From Bacteroidales bacterium (GTDB lineage: Bacteria; Bacteroidota; Bacteroidia; Bacteroidales; JAUNSR01), in assembly GCA_030539115.1 (NCBI GenBank), contig JAUNSR010000025.1, forward strand, positions 1 to 41,659: a stretch of DNA of 41,659 nt, given 5' to 3'. The position numbers and the translations under genes are program-made. The notes beneath the pieces are model-generated. The model had not been told where the DNA came from and searched no databases. It saw nothing but the letters and a program-made list of their open reading frames with translations. The number at the start of each line of letters is the position of its first letter. Within the stretch, counting starts at the first letter, position 1. Positions 9,423-17,709 of this stretch are shown here, piece after piece.

Positions 9423-9482
9423 GAGCCCTACTAAAGAAAAAGCCCCCTATTTTGGGTAACAATTATAAGGAATTTTCTTTTT

Positions 9483-9526
9483 AGACGCCTAAGTTTCATT
9501 TTGAAACTTAGGCGTCTTTCTTTTTT
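9483..9526 (+). terminator. Strong Rho-independent terminator after the RRM gene
   Basis: A perfect 16-bp stem (9483-9498 with 9502-9517) closes a 3-base loop and is followed by a U-rich tract (TTCTTTTTT). The polarity is plus strand. The convergent NifX-like gene ends at 9562, so the stem may also block read-through from that side. Confidence 0.92.
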
Positions 9527-9561
9527 GTATCCTTTTGTATTAATGCCAATATATTACGGCA

Positions 9562-9927
9562 TCAGTGATTTGAACAAACATGCCCATCGCCGTGAGCATT
9601 ACAGCCAACACCTGAATCTGCTATCCCGCCTTTGAGATATTCCTCAACCAACATGTCAACATCGCCGCTGCATCCTCTTACAACTGTTATAGAATTATTG
9701 TTTAAAACATTTTTGGCTCCCTCACCCATATTTCCGGCAAGCATTAACCCGACTCCCATTTTTCTTAAATCAACTGCTATGCCCGACTTGCACCCGCATC
9801 CCTGAGGAGAAGGCAATATTTGCTTTGAAATTATTTTATTGTCTTCTACCTCAAATATTGAATAAAAGGCGCAATGGCCAAAATGGCTGTCCACCACGTT
9901 TCCGATTGTAGGTACTGCAATTTTCAT
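9562..9927 (-). CDS. NifX/NafY-type (dinitrogenase iron-molybdenum cofactor-binding family) protein
   Basis: A 121-residue protein of the nitrogenase cofactor carrier superfamily. Proteins of this fold bind FeMo-co or other iron-sulfur/molybdenum clusters; in non-nitrogen-fixers such as this the ligand is unknown. The N-terminus is typical (MKIAVPTIGNVVDSHFGHC), followed by a GCGCKSG loop, an RGCSG turn and a C-terminal tail rich in Cys and His (VGCNAHGDGHVCSNH) that looks metal-binding. No nif genes are nearby, so a nitrogenase role is unlikely. It follows the DUF134 gene by 4 bases and should be in the same transcript. Confidence 0.87.
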   Translation of the reverse strand: MKIAVPTIGNVVDSHFGHCAFYSIFEVEDNKIISKQILPSPQGCGCKSGIAVDLRKMGVGLMLAGNMGEGAKNVLNNNSITVVRGCSGDVDMLVEEYLKGGIADSGVGCNAHGDGHVCSNH

Positions 9928-9931
9928 AATA

Positions 9932-10345
9932 CTATTTGTTTTTGTTTATAGTTATCAATTCATCATTTCCAAAGAGTCTGCAATTTTTACATCTTGTATG
10001 CTCCTGCTGCTCCATTATCAATTTATGGCATTTTTTGCATTTATACCACCTCTTTTCAAAATCGACATTTCCACCATTTATTTCAAGCTGACGCCCCTCA
10101 ACAAAAGCAACTGCAATTTTCTTTCTTGCCTTTTCATAAATTCTTGTTAATGTCGGTCGGGAGACTCCCATCTTTTTTGCAGCCTCCTCTTGCGTCAAAC
10201 CGTCATAATCGAGCAATCTCAAGGATTCATATTCATCATAGAGCATTACCACAGGCTCACTCGCTGAAATCCTTATATCAAAGGGCTTAAAACCTCCCAT
10301 TAATGGCGGTGACTGAATTTTCCTGCATTGCCTTGACTTTTCCAT
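9932..10345 (-). CDS. DUF134 (UPF0251) putative DNA-binding protein with C-terminal zinc ribbon
   Basis: A 137-residue protein of the DUF134 family. The family signature runs through PPLMGGFKPFDIRISASEP and YDEYESLRLLDYDGL, followed by a sigma-factor-like helix-turn-helix (TQEEAAKKMGVSRPTLTRI, about residues 51-69). The last 35 residues hold two CxxC pairs (KCKKCH and RCKNCR), a likely zinc ribbon. The likely role is transcription regulator. The conserved pairing with a NifX-like gene, here only 4 bases downstream, suggests control of a metal or redox cofactor function. The promoter carries a perfect dyad (10408-10421) that is a candidate operator. Confidence 0.9.
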   Translation of the reverse strand: MEKSRQCRKIQSPPLMGGFKPFDIRISASEPVVMLYDEYESLRLLDYDGLTQEEAAKKMGVSRPTLTRIYEKARKKIAVAFVEGRQLEINGGNVDFEKRWYKCKKCHKLIMEQQEHTRCKNCRLFGNDELITINKNK

Positions 10346-10389
10346 ACTTCATATAGACGATTTTGAAAATTTATGATAGTTATTGACTG

Positions 10390-10421
10390 CAAAAATAACT
10401 TTTTATATGAACTTATGTTCA
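10390..10421 (-). promoter_or_regulatory. Promoter and dyad operator of the DUF134-NifX operon
   Basis: The minus strand has TATTTTTG (10390-10397) as a -7 box. The place expected for the -33 box is occupied by a perfect dyad TGAAC-TTAT-GTTCA (10408-10421) and has no TTTG. A regulator bound there would overlap the -33 region. Autoregulation by the DUF134 protein or activation by another factor are both possible. Confidence 0.55.
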
Positions 10422-11006
10422 CTTAACTGAAATAATTTTTAATATAAAGTTCGATTGTCATCTTAAACGCCAATAGATATGAACCTCAGATATAAAGCTT
10501 TCCGGTAAAATATGTATTTTCAATCGGGTTGTCATTTATTTTAATTGTCGATTTAATAATTTTCATCATCAAAAAAAAATAGTGACTTAAGTATTTAACA
10601 CAAAACACAATAATATTATATATCAAATATTTTAGTATATTTATTAAAACACGTTAGTATTTTAATAAATAATAGAATAAAAATTTCTAAATGACTGATT
10701 AAAATTTTTGAGTTTCCGTCAATTATTTATAACACGACATGACAAGCAAAATTATTTAAAATTCAATTGCCGGCTTTTACAATAAAAAAACTGACCAAGG
10801 GATCTATTGTCGAGTATTTCACAGGCATTCAAATTGAATGAATGACAGGTTTTCAACATTCAGAAATCATATAAAAAATTATATTCTATTAAAGGCACAA
10901 TGCAGATGTTTTAATTATATTTACAAAATCAATTAAAAAAATCTGCAAGCAGGTAAAAAGACATTAATATTTACAAAATTTCAGCAACGGCATAACAAAT
11001 AAATTA
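10422..11006. other. AT-rich intergenic region with one palindrome
   Basis: About 585 bases between the divergent DUF134 operon and the CPBP protease gene. I see no coding frame of convincing composition and no RNA gene. The one clear element is the perfect palindrome CATTCAAATTGAATG at 10826-10840, about 170 bases before the CPBP start. No good consensus promoter was found for the CPBP gene. Confidence 0.5.
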
Positions 11007-11930
11007 ATGAGATCCAATACACCTTTAGCCAAATACAACATCCTGACCAAGGTATTAATAGTTTTAGGAGTAATATTAACGTGTGCATTATTAATAGTAC
11101 TGACTCTAAAGATTTTATTATTTTTCTTCTTAAGCGACGGGTATGAACTGAACACCCAGATAATTCTGATGAAGATTACACAGGTTATTCAATCTGTATT
11201 TATTTTCATAATTCCCGCTTTGGTATTATCATATCTTATTTCCACCAAACCGCTGAAATTTTTAGGTTTAAGCACCAGAATAAACTATAAAATAATAATA
11301 GCAAGCATCATAGCTCTCGTTGCCGCTTTGCCATTAATGGATTTATTGGTAACATGGAATTATTATTTGGAGCCTCCCCAATTTTTAAAAGGATTTTGGG
11401 AGTGGTCAAAAGCTCAGGAATTGAAGGGACAGGAGGCAACCCGCACATTATTGGAGGTTTCAAGTTTTGGGGGATTGGCATTCAATTTCTTTTTGGTGTG
11501 CATTTTAGCGGCATTCTCTGAAGAATTGTTTTTCAGAGGACTTTTGTTGGGAGCACTTTGCAAAACAACAAAAAGAAAAAATCTTTCCATATGGATTATA
11601 GCAATATTGTTCAGCACAATACACATGCAATTTCTCGGATTCTTTCCAAGACTGCTGTTAGGCGCTTTATTCGGTTATCTCTTTATATGGACAGGCTCGA
11701 TATGGCCCTCTACATTGGCACACCTTACAAATAACACAATAGCATTGATTCAATTTATGAAATATGGCAATGAAGCTTTAACTCCGCCATCTATCGAAAC
11801 GAACTACACTTTAACCAATTGTCTATTGGCATTTGGAGGATGTATTTTATTTGCAGTATGCTGCATGTACATATACAAAACAGGCAGTAAACGTAAAAAC
11901 GGAGAAAAGCGGATAAGCTCATTTACATAG
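11007..11930 (+). CDS. CPBP-family intramembrane metalloprotease
   Basis: A 307-residue multi-pass membrane protein of the CAAX prenyl protease/bacteriocin-processing (Abi, CPBP) family. Hydrophobic segments occur at about 13-43, 58-77, 95-112, 155-171, 193-204, 215-232 and 270-290. The active-site motifs are present: EExxxR as Glu172-Glu173-Arg177 in FSEELFFRG, His206 in FSTIHMQ, and His239 in LAHLTNN. These proteases cut membrane-associated peptides; in bacteria they serve peptide maturation, immunity or signal-protein cleavage, and the substrate here is unknown. The gene stands alone with a terminator behind it. No bacteriocin-like gene is adjacent. Confidence 0.93.
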   Translation: MRSNTPLAKYNILTKVLIVLGVILTCALLIVLTLKILLFFFLSDGYELNTQIILMKITQVIQSVFIFIIPALVLSYLISTKPLKFLGLSTRINYKIIIASIIALVAALPLMDLLVTWNYYLEPPQFLKGFWEWSKAQELKGQEATRTLLEVSSFGGLAFNFFLVCILAAFSEELFFRGLLLGALCKTTKRKNLSIWIIAILFSTIHMQFLGFFPRLLLGALFGYLFIWTGSIWPSTLAHLTNNTIALIQFMKYGNEALTPPSIETNYTLTNCLLAFGGCILFAVCCMYIYKTGSKRKNGEKRISSFT

Positions 11931-11984
11931 AAAGAGCGCAAGAGTGAAAAAACACGAAACAGAGCTTTGCAAGACATATAGGAA

Positions 11985-12022
11985 AAGGCAATCATATTTT
12001 CTAATAATATGGTTGCCTTTTT
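11985..12022 (+). terminator. Terminator after the CPBP gene, possibly bidirectional
   Basis: AAGGCAATCATATT pairs with AATATGGTTGCCTT around a short loop (about 11986-12019), followed by a U-tract on the plus strand. The minus side has a shorter U-run, so it may also serve the convergent lptB gene. Confidence 0.82.
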
Positions 12023-12094
12023 TATAATACCGAATCTGTCATCATTTCAATACCAAGTAAAGGAGACAGGCGTAAAAGGGGCTAAAAAAAATGT

Positions 12095-12832
12095 TTATTC
12101 AAACTTCTTTCTATGAAATATAAAGTTTCGTCCAAGATATTTCTCCCTAACCATTGGATTTTCAGCCAACTCCTCAGAGGTTCCCTGGAAAAGTATTCTT
12201 CCCTCAAAAAGCAAATAAGCACGGTCTACAATACTTAATGTTTCGGGTGCATTATGGTCAGTAATAAGAATACCGATATTTTTTTCCTTAAGCTTGTAAA
12301 CTATATATTGGATATCTTCAACAGCGATTGGGTCAACTCCGGCAAAAGGCTCATCAAGCATTATAAACTTCGGGCTTATGGCCAGACAGCGCGCAATCTC
12401 GGTTCTGCGGCGTTCGCCACCGGAAAGCCTGTCTCCAAGGTTTTTTCTGACTTTTTGAAGACGGAACTCTGCAATCAGACTCTCCAATTTATCTTTTTGA
12501 TACTCTTTGGTTGTGTCAGTCATCTCAAGAGCTGTCCGGAGATTATCCTCAACGGTCATTTTTCTAAACACAGAAGCCTCCTGAGCTAAATACCCAATTC
12601 CGTTTTGGGCTCTTTTATAAACCGGGAACTTAGTAATATCAAGGTCATTAAGAAATATCTTTCCTTCATTAGGAGTAACAAGACCTGTAGTCATATAAAA
12701 TGTCGTTGTTTTGCCGGCACCATTCGGGCCGAGCAAGCCAACAATCTCACCCTGGCGCACATTAATAGAAACATGATTGGCTACCGTACGCTGACCATAT
12801 TTCTTAACAAGGTTTTCGGTTCTTAAAACCAT
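12095..12832 (-). CDS. lptB: Lipopolysaccharide export ABC transporter ATP-binding protein LptB
   Basis: LptB powers extraction of lipopolysaccharide from the inner membrane with LptF and LptG. The protein shows Walker [11 protein letters not shown]-loop LAQEAS, ABC signature [10 protein letters not shown], Walker [14 protein letters not shown] and the switch His in LITDHN. The start at 12832 ([14 protein letters not shown]) gives 245 residues and aligns with the usual N-terminus. ATGs at 12850 and 12913 are in frame and would add 6 or 27 residues of no obvious function; an AGAAG sequence shortly before 12832 supports the internal start. The gene is divergent from mlaE-mlaF, and lptC/F/G are not in the window. 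Confidence 0.95.
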   Translation of the reverse strand: MVLRTENLVKKYGQRTVANHVSINVRQGEIVGLLGPNGAGKTTTFYMTTGLVTPNEGKIFLNDLDITKFPVYKRAQNGIGYLAQEASVFRKMTVEDNLRTALEMTDTTKEYQKDKLESLIAEFRLQKVRKNLGDRLSGGERRRTEIARCLAISPKFIMLDEPFAGVDPIAVEDIQYIVYKLKEKNIGILITDHNAPETLSIVDRAYLLFEGRILFQGTSEELAENPMVREKYLGRNFIFHRKKFE

Positions 12833-12953
12833 TGAATCTTCTGTAACCATTTTAAGGAATTGAATGTTTATATTATTGGCAAAGTTAACCAAAATAGAGG
12901 AATAAGTAACCATTGATATAATGTATAAACCTCACAGATTGCTCTTTTTTTAG

Positions 12954-12961
12954 TACCTTTG
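12954..12961 (+). promoter_or_regulatory. Candidate -7 element for mlaE-mlaF
   Basis: TACCTTTG matches the -7 consensus and lies about 95 bases before the mlaE ATG. A matching TTTG 19 bp upstream is missing; a TTGC lies only about 14 bp away. Support is therefore partial. Confidence 0.45.
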
Positions 12962-13055
12962 CCATGTAAGTAAAGTAAATTCATTGCTTAGAGATATCAA
13001 AAGCGAGGTTTATTTTGCTGAAAACAGAAGCTTTTAGTCATTAAAAAAATATACA

Positions 13056-13805
13056 ATGCCTCTTGTCAAATCAATAAGCACACTTGGCTCCTATGTAACC
13101 CTTATGGGGAAAGTATTTTCCATACCCGATAAATGGAGCGTATTCTTTAAACAAACAGTAAAAGAGATTTGGAAGCTGATTTTTGATTCTATATGGATAG
13201 TTGTAATAATATCAGTATTTATTGGAGCTGTCATCACCATTCAAATGCAGTTGAATATGGCCTCTCCCCTTTTTCCAAGATATACAGTCGGACTTGCGAC
13301 AAGGGACACTCTTCTTTTGGAGTTCTCGTCGGCGATAATGTGTCTTATATTGGCGGGGAAAGTAGGTTCAAACATCGCTTCAGAAATTGGCACAATGAGG
13401 GTGACCGAACAGATAGACGCTCTTGACATAATGGGGGTAAACTCAGCCAATTACCTTATACTTCCAAAAATTGTGGCTCTTGTGGCTTTTATACCATTGC
13501 TTGTTATTTTAAGCATGTCAACAGGTATTCTTGGCGGATATTTTGTTGCCCTTATGACAAGCATGATATCGGTAGACACTTACGTCTATGGTATACAGAC
13601 GATGTTCGTGCCATATTATGTCTTTTATTCAATATATAAATCATTTGTTTTTGCCTTTATAATAGCAAGCATCTCCTCCTATTACGGATATACGGTGAAA
13701 GGCGGTGCATTGGAGGTTGGTAAAGCAAGTACAAACGCTGTTGTGATAAGCAGTGTAATCATCCTTCTTTTTGATGTTATACTTACAAAACTACTTTTAC
13801 AATGA
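13056..13805 (+). CDS. mlaE: MlaE-family ABC transporter permease
   Basis: A 249-residue inner membrane permease of the MlaE family, which moves phospholipids between inner and outer membranes with MlaF (ATPase) and an MCE protein. Family features are the amphipathic N-terminal region, hydrophobic segments at about 45-65, 85-105, 140-170, 195-210 and 230-249, and the conserved segment KVGSNIASEIGTMRVTEQID followed by LDIMGVN. The gene overlaps mlaF by 4 bases (ATGA), which indicates translational coupling. No MCE (mlaD-like) gene follows in the window, which is a gap relative to the full system. Confidence 0.94.
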   Translation: MPLVKSISTLGSYVTLMGKVFSIPDKWSVFFKQTVKEIWKLIFDSIWIVVIISVFIGAVITIQMQLNMASPLFPRYTVGLATRDTLLLEFSSAIMCLILAGKVGSNIASEIGTMRVTEQIDALDIMGVNSANYLILPKIVALVAFIPLLVILSMSTGILGGYFVALMTSMISVDTYVYGIQTMFVPYYVFYSIYKSFVFAFIIASISSYYGYTVKGGALEVGKASTNAVVISSVIILLFDVILTKLLLQ

Positions 13806-14581
13806 TAGAGGTTAAGAATCTTGTTAAATCCTTTGAAGGGACTACCGTACTGCATAACATAAACTGCGTATTTAATCCCGGAATGAACAATCTGATTATC
13901 GGACAGAGCGGTTCGGGAAAAACGGTGCTTATGAAATGTCTTATCGGACTTGTACGTCCCGATCAAGGTGAGATTTTATATAATGATAGAAATCTTTTAA
14001 AGTTAAATACAAAAGAGACACGCAAATTAAGAGAGGAGATTGGAATGCTTTTTCAGGGTTCCGCCTTGTTTGACTCTATGACTGTAAAGGAAAATGTTGA
14101 GTTCCCTCTTGTTATGTTTTCAAATATGACAACAAAGGAGATTAACAGAAGGGCAATGTTTTGTCTTGAACGTGTCAACCTTAAAGAGGCTGAGAATAAG
14201 TTCCCTTCAGAGATTAGCGGCGGTATGCAAAAAAGAGTTGCAATAGCAAGAGCCATATCACTTAATCCAAGATATCTCTTTTGCGATGAGCCGAATTCAG
14301 GTCTTGACCCTCAGACATCCATTCTTATCGATGAACTTATTAATGACATTACTAAAGAATATAACATTACTACAATAGTAAATACTCATGACATGAATTC
14401 AGTGCTTGGTATTGGAGATAATATTATATTTCTAAATAAGGGCAAAAAGGAATGGGTAGGAAACAAGGACCAAATACTTACAAGCCACAATGAAGTATTG
14501 AATGATTTTGTTTTCGCTTCACCTCTTTTTAAAAGCGTGAGGGAAGCTGCCATTGACATAAACAAAGATCTTAAGATTTAG
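13802..14581 (+). CDS. mlaF: MlaF-like ABC transporter ATP-binding protein
   Basis: A 259-residue ATPase paired with the upstream permease for phospholipid transport across the envelope. Motifs in order: Walker A GQSGSGKT (about residues 34-41), Q-loop LFQGSALFDSMTV, ABC signature ISGGMQKRVAIARA, Walker B YLFCDEPNSGLDP and switch His in VNTHDMNSV. The sequence SGSGKTVLMKCLIGL and the NSGLDP variant are typical of the Mla group. It starts inside the last codons of mlaE. Two 83-bp hairpin repeats begin at its stop codon and may form the 3' end of the transcript. Confidence 0.95.
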   Translation: MIEVKNLVKSFEGTTVLHNINCVFNPGMNNLIIGQSGSGKTVLMKCLIGLVRPDQGEILYNDRNLLKLNTKETRKLREEIGMLFQGSALFDSMTVKENVEFPLVMFSNMTTKEINRRAMFCLERVNLKEAENKFPSEISGGMQKRVAIARAISLNPRYLFCDEPNSGLDPQTSILIDELINDITKEYNITTIVNTHDMNSVLGIGDNIIFLNKGKKEWVGNKDQILTSHNEVLNDFVFASPLFKSVREAAIDINKDLKI

Positions 14582-14758
14582 ATCTTCTTTACAGAAGATA
14601 TGCTGCGCCTCATCAATCAAATTATTAAATGTTTCATTTTTAATGTTGATTGAATTCGGCTTGCGATATCTTTACAGAAGATATGCTGCGCCTCATCAAT
14701 CAAATTATTAAATGTTTCATTTTTAATGTTGATTGAATTCGGCTTGCGATATCTTTTA
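14581..14758 (+). repeat. Two tandem copies of an 83-bp hairpin repeat (cluster B)
   Basis: Units start with GCCTCATCAA at 14607 and 14690 and end with TTCGGCTTGC, the same ends as cluster A. The inner part is different in sequence (TCAATCAA..ATTAAAT facing ATTTTTAATG..TTGATTGA) but again makes a dyad. The linker ATATCTT-TACAG-AAGATAT is a perfect inverted repeat. The cluster lies between the convergent mlaF and GH127-type genes. Confidence 0.92.
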
Positions 14759-14800
14759 AACAGGATGTTAGATCAATAATACTCAACATCATATATCAAT

Positions 14801-14837
14801 AAAAAAGAACGAATCTCCGGAATTAATATTCCAAGAA
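14801..14837 (-). terminator. Terminator of the GH127-type gene
   Basis: AAAGAACGAATCT pairs with AGAATTCGTTCTTT (one bulge), with an inner GGAAT/ATTCC stem, and the minus-strand RNA continues into six U (14801-14806). It lies about 30 bases after the stop codon of the minus-strand glycosidase gene. Confidence 0.85.
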
Positions 14838-14863
14838 TTCGTTCTTTCTTATATACTATTATC

Positions 14864-16882
14864 TTATTCAGCATTCGGGAAAGCAGATATTCTTAATCTT
14901 GACGCTCCCATAGGTATTAAAGTAATCTCTTGAATAGAATCTGATAGATTAAATGTACTGTCAGGAAGCACAGGACACAATTTGTATTGATCTATTTGCC
15001 AGCCAACAACTTCTTTTGCATAAGCTTTAAAAGAAAGAGGATTTCCATCAATTGTGAAAGGATTCTTTGTCATATCGAAAGGCTTTCTTTTAACAACGAT
15101 TTTTGAATCATCGAGCAACGCATAATTCCATTTATTGTTAGGATATATTTCAGTTGTAGGCCAAGCTGAAGGGTCTGCATTATCCTGCCATCTGGAATCT
15201 CCGATAGCAGTGGCTCTACTATCCAATTGTTTGTATTGTTCATCGAATTGAAGAGAAAGAGTTAAAGGCCCGTAATCGACTGATATGCTGTTTTTGTTGT
15301 CTGCCCAATATCTTTTGGAGATTTTCATCGGTAAATAAACATCAACCTTATCGCCATCTTTCCAAGTACGGTCTATCTTGAGGTAACTTCCCTGCTTTGA
15401 GGAATAATTATTTTTTTCACCATTGACAGAAACTTCTGCACTGTCACACCATTCAGGTATTCTCAGATACAACGGGAATACGACATTTGATTTTGTATTA
15501 ACAGTGATGGAAACATTCTCCTCGAAAGGATAATTGGTTTGCTCAACGATAGTGATATCTTTTCCTTTTGCCACTTTCATATTTGTAGTATTTGCACAAT
15601 ACAAAAGGATGGCAGCTCCGTTGTCCGGTGTGGCATAGACTAAATTTTCATTGTAGTAAGGCCATGCAAAACCATGATTATGCTGACAACAGCGACTGCT
15701 GAAAGGATTCATCGACAAGAAAGGACCGTTATTCTGAATACCCGGTGCATGATTTTCAGAATCACTTTGAATATGGTTTGGGCAGGTAATGTATCTCAAA
15801 GCTTTGTAATCAGGCATTAAAGCCGCAGGATAACTGTTGAAAGCTATGTCTTCAAGATTTTCCACCCAAAATGGGTCGCCGGTAATCATTGTCATTATTT
15901 CATCAGTAGCCATTTGTTCCGCAAAACCGCAGGTTTCTGTGCCCTGACGTGGATCATTATATCCCTTTCTTGCGTTTTCGTCAGCTCCAAACATTCCGCC
16001 AGGGACCTGTCCATAAAGTTTTCTTACGAGATTATGATCATTGTAAGAAGCATTTAACATTGCAGTATCTTTATTAAAAAGATAATAGGTTGCCGGCTCT
16101 CTCTCTCCTTGAGCAATATTTACATTATGCCAGTTAGGGAGATTATCCTGTTGAGTCCAGTCGGCAGTGTTTTTATGTAGCTTTTCTCCCAACTTAAGCA
16201 ATTCCGGATCTTGTGTCCTATTGTAAAGCCACACTACACTCCAAAGGTTATCGCCGCCTCTACTATTTTCCCAATAGCTTGAAAGGAAGTCTTCATCTTT
16301 TACAGTCAATAAATAATGGCAATACTTGCTCATAAAAGGAATAACTCTTTCATCAGATGTAAATTCGTAGTAATCCTGAAGAATCCACAAAACAATCATA
16401 TTAGGCCAGAAATCCTGTTTGCCATTATTGGTCATATATGGGCCAAAATTACCATCTTCTCGTTGACTGTTAATAATACCGTCAATCCACAGATTAGTTT
16501 CTTTAAGCATATCCTGGTCTTGGAATATATATGAAAGAGAGGAATAGCCTCTCAACCAATATGGGACCTCTTCCCAGCCCCATTCTCCATCAGATTTAAG
16601 CCATGCATTATTATTTTTTTGAAGCCATGCACTTATTTCACCTAAGTGTCCGTTTAATCCATTTTTTTGAAGTTCGAGCTGTTTATACAACCATCCTTGT
16701 GGTTGAATCGAACCTGTTGGCAGTTTTATAAATTGCTGTGGCTGCAAAGGTTTTTTGTTGCTGACGTAGTTACTGTTATAACAATTATCAGGCATTCTGT
16801 CAACTTGATTTATACTATCTTTTTTTATAGTACAAGATGAAGCCATTAATAGCAATGGTGTTAAAAGGAGTATTCTTTTCAC
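14864..16882 (-). CDS. GH127-type (DUF1680) glycosidase lipoprotein, putative beta-L-arabinofuranosidase
   Basis: A 672-residue exported glycosidase of the DUF1680/GH127 type. The known founder cleaves beta-L-arabinofuranosides with a zinc-bound cysteine nucleophile. The corresponding residues are here: Glu316 and Cys318 in TETCGF, and Cys398-Cys399 in SRCCQHN. An (alpha/alpha)6 barrel with tryptophan- and tyrosine-rich helices covers roughly 60-420, and beta-sandwich domains follow. The lipobox LLLMASSC predicts lipidation at Cys17. The start codon is GTG; it is the only one that keeps the signal peptide. Related families share this fold, so the sugar specificity is inferred. A perfect 14-bp palindrome lies 50 bases upstream. 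No SusC/SusD pair is adjacent. Confidence 0.88.
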   Translation of the reverse strand: MKRILLLTPLLLMASSCTIKKDSINQVDRMPDNCYNSNYVSNKKPLQPQQFIKLPTGSIQPQGWLYKQLELQKNGLNGHLGEISAWLQKNNNAWLKSDGEWGWEEVPYWLRGYSSLSYIFQDQDMLKETNLWIDGIINSQREDGNFGPYMTNNGKQDFWPNMIVLWILQDYYEFTSDERVIPFMSKYCHYLLTVKDEDFLSSYWENSRGGDNLWSVVWLYNRTQDPELLKLGEKLHKNTADWTQQDNLPNWHNVNIAQGEREPATYYLFNKDTAMLNASYNDHNLVRKLYGQVPGGMFGADENARKGYNDPRQGTETCGFAEQMATDEIMTMITGDPFWVENLEDIAFNSYPAALMPDYKALRYITCPNHIQSDSENHAPGIQNNGPFLSMNPFSSRCCQHNHGFAWPYYNENLVYATPDNGAAILLYCANTTNMKVAKGKDITIVEQTNYPFEENVSITVNTKSNVVFPLYLRIPEWCDSAEVSVNGEKNNYSSKQGSYLKIDRTWKDGDKVDVYLPMKISKRYWADNKNSISVDYGPLTLSLQFDEQYKQLDSRATAIGDSRWQDNADPSAWPTTEIYPNNKWNYALLDDSKIVVKRKPFDMTKNPFTIDGNPLSFKAYAKEVVGWQIDQYKLCPVLPDSTFNLSDSIQEITLIPMGASRLRISAFPNAE

Positions 16883-16931
16883 GATACAAATATTAATTGT
16901 TATTTGAATTATGGACCAATAATATTAATAA

Positions 16932-16945
16932 GGATTATATAATCC
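16932..16945. promoter_or_regulatory. 14-bp palindrome upstream of the GH127-type gene
   Basis: GGATTATATAATCC is a perfect palindrome ending 50 bases before the GTG start. Position and symmetry suggest a binding site for a dimeric regulator. No consensus promoter was identified beside it. Confidence 0.4.
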
Positions 16946-17185
16946 AAATATTTCAAATGAGGGTTAAATTGTTTTGCATAAAGTAACTATTAAATAAAGC
17001 ATTTAAGCATTAATAATCATTCATAGATTATCACAATTCAATTAAAAACCAAAAATTCCGGTCGGAAATCATCAATTCAAACATGCTGAAACAAATATAG
17101 AGATTTTAGTCTATTAATCTGATGCAATACAAAGTAATGGTTGAGTTATGTGAAGACAAAGATTGTTTGTTTGTTTTATATAGAC
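16946..17185. other. AT-rich intergenic region between rplI and the GH127-type gene
   Basis: Together with the adjoining palindrome and terminator this makes about 360 bases without a gene. Open frames here are AT-rich continuations of shadow frames of rplI and lack protein-like composition. A TATATTTG at 17092-17099 on the minus strand resembles a -7 box, but is about 210 bases from the gene. Confidence 0.45.
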
Positions 17186-17219
17186 AAAAAAAGAGCCATC
17201 TCCTATGGAGACAGCTCTT
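17186..17219 (-). terminator. Terminator of rpsF-rpsR-rplI
   Basis: AAGAGCCATCTCC (17191-17203) pairs with GGAGACAGCTCTT (17207-17219). The minus-strand RNA then runs into seven U. It lies 25 bases after the rplI stop. Confidence 0.9.
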
Positions 17220-17243
17220 AATATTTTGCTTATTATCTTAAAA

Positions 17244-17687
17244 TTATTCTGCAACAACTTCAAAAGGAACTTCAACGCTAACTTCGCGGTGTAGTTTAAG
17301 TTGTGCTGAGTAAGAACCAACTTCTTTAACAGATTCTTTAATGTAAATAACTTTACGATCAACGTTAAAACCTTTAGCTTCCAAAGCTTCAGCAAGCTGA
17401 ATGTTATTAACAGAACCAAAGATTTTACCATTAGAAGAAGCTTTAGCACCAATTGTAAGAGAAACACCCTCCAATTTAGCAGCCAACTCTTCAGCATCAG
17501 CTTTAATTTTAGCTAATTTATGAGCACGTTGTTTTTGGTTTTCAGCCAAAACTTTCAATGCAGATTCAGAAGCAATAACAGCTTTTCCAGTTGGGATAAG
17601 GAAGTTACGACCGTAACCATCTTTAACTGTTACAACATCATCTTTATACCCAAGATTAAGGATATCTTCTTTCAAAATTATTCTCAT
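17244..17687 (-). CDS. rplI: Large-subunit ribosomal protein L9
   Basis: L9 binds 23S rRNA at the base of the L1 stalk and helps keep the reading frame. The 147 residues start with the N-terminal RNA-binding domain ([19 protein letters not shown], then [15 protein letters not shown], the family signature), followed by the long connecting helix (about 40-75) and the C-terminal domain. A GGAGGAAATT Shine-Dalgarno-like sequence precedes the ATG, which is uncommon in this phylum. It is the last gene of the rpsF-rpsR-rplI operon. Confidence 0.98.
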   Translation of the reverse strand: MRIILKEDILNLGYKDDVVTVKDGYGRNFLIPTGKAVIASESALKVLAENQKQRAHKLAKIKADAEELAAKLEGVSLTIGAKASSNGKIFGSVNNIQLAEALEAKGFNVDRKVIYIKESVKEVGSYSAQLKLHREVSVEVPFEVVAE

Positions 17688-17709
17688 GTCAATTTCCTCC
17701 TCTTGTTAA

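Noticed and set aside
9562..9927. NifX-like gene as part of a nitrogen-fixation cluster
   Set aside because: No nitrogenase or cofactor assembly genes are nearby; the family is widespread in non-fixing anaerobes.
9994..10290. 98-residue plus-strand frame opposite the DUF134 gene
   Set aside because: Antisense shadow; the minus-strand DUF134 protein has clear family motifs.
11007..11930. CPBP protease as a bacteriocin immunity or abortive infection gene
   Set aside because: No small peptide gene, export transporter or phage-related gene is adjacent, so only the protease family can be stated.
12254..12826. Open frames on the plus strand opposite lptB
   Set aside because: Antisense shadows of a well-supported gene, with no domain likeness.
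17114..17497. 127-residue open frame overlapping rplI
   Set aside because: It is out of frame with rplI and Leu/Lys-rich, and runs through the rplI terminator; a shadow of the ribosomal gene.
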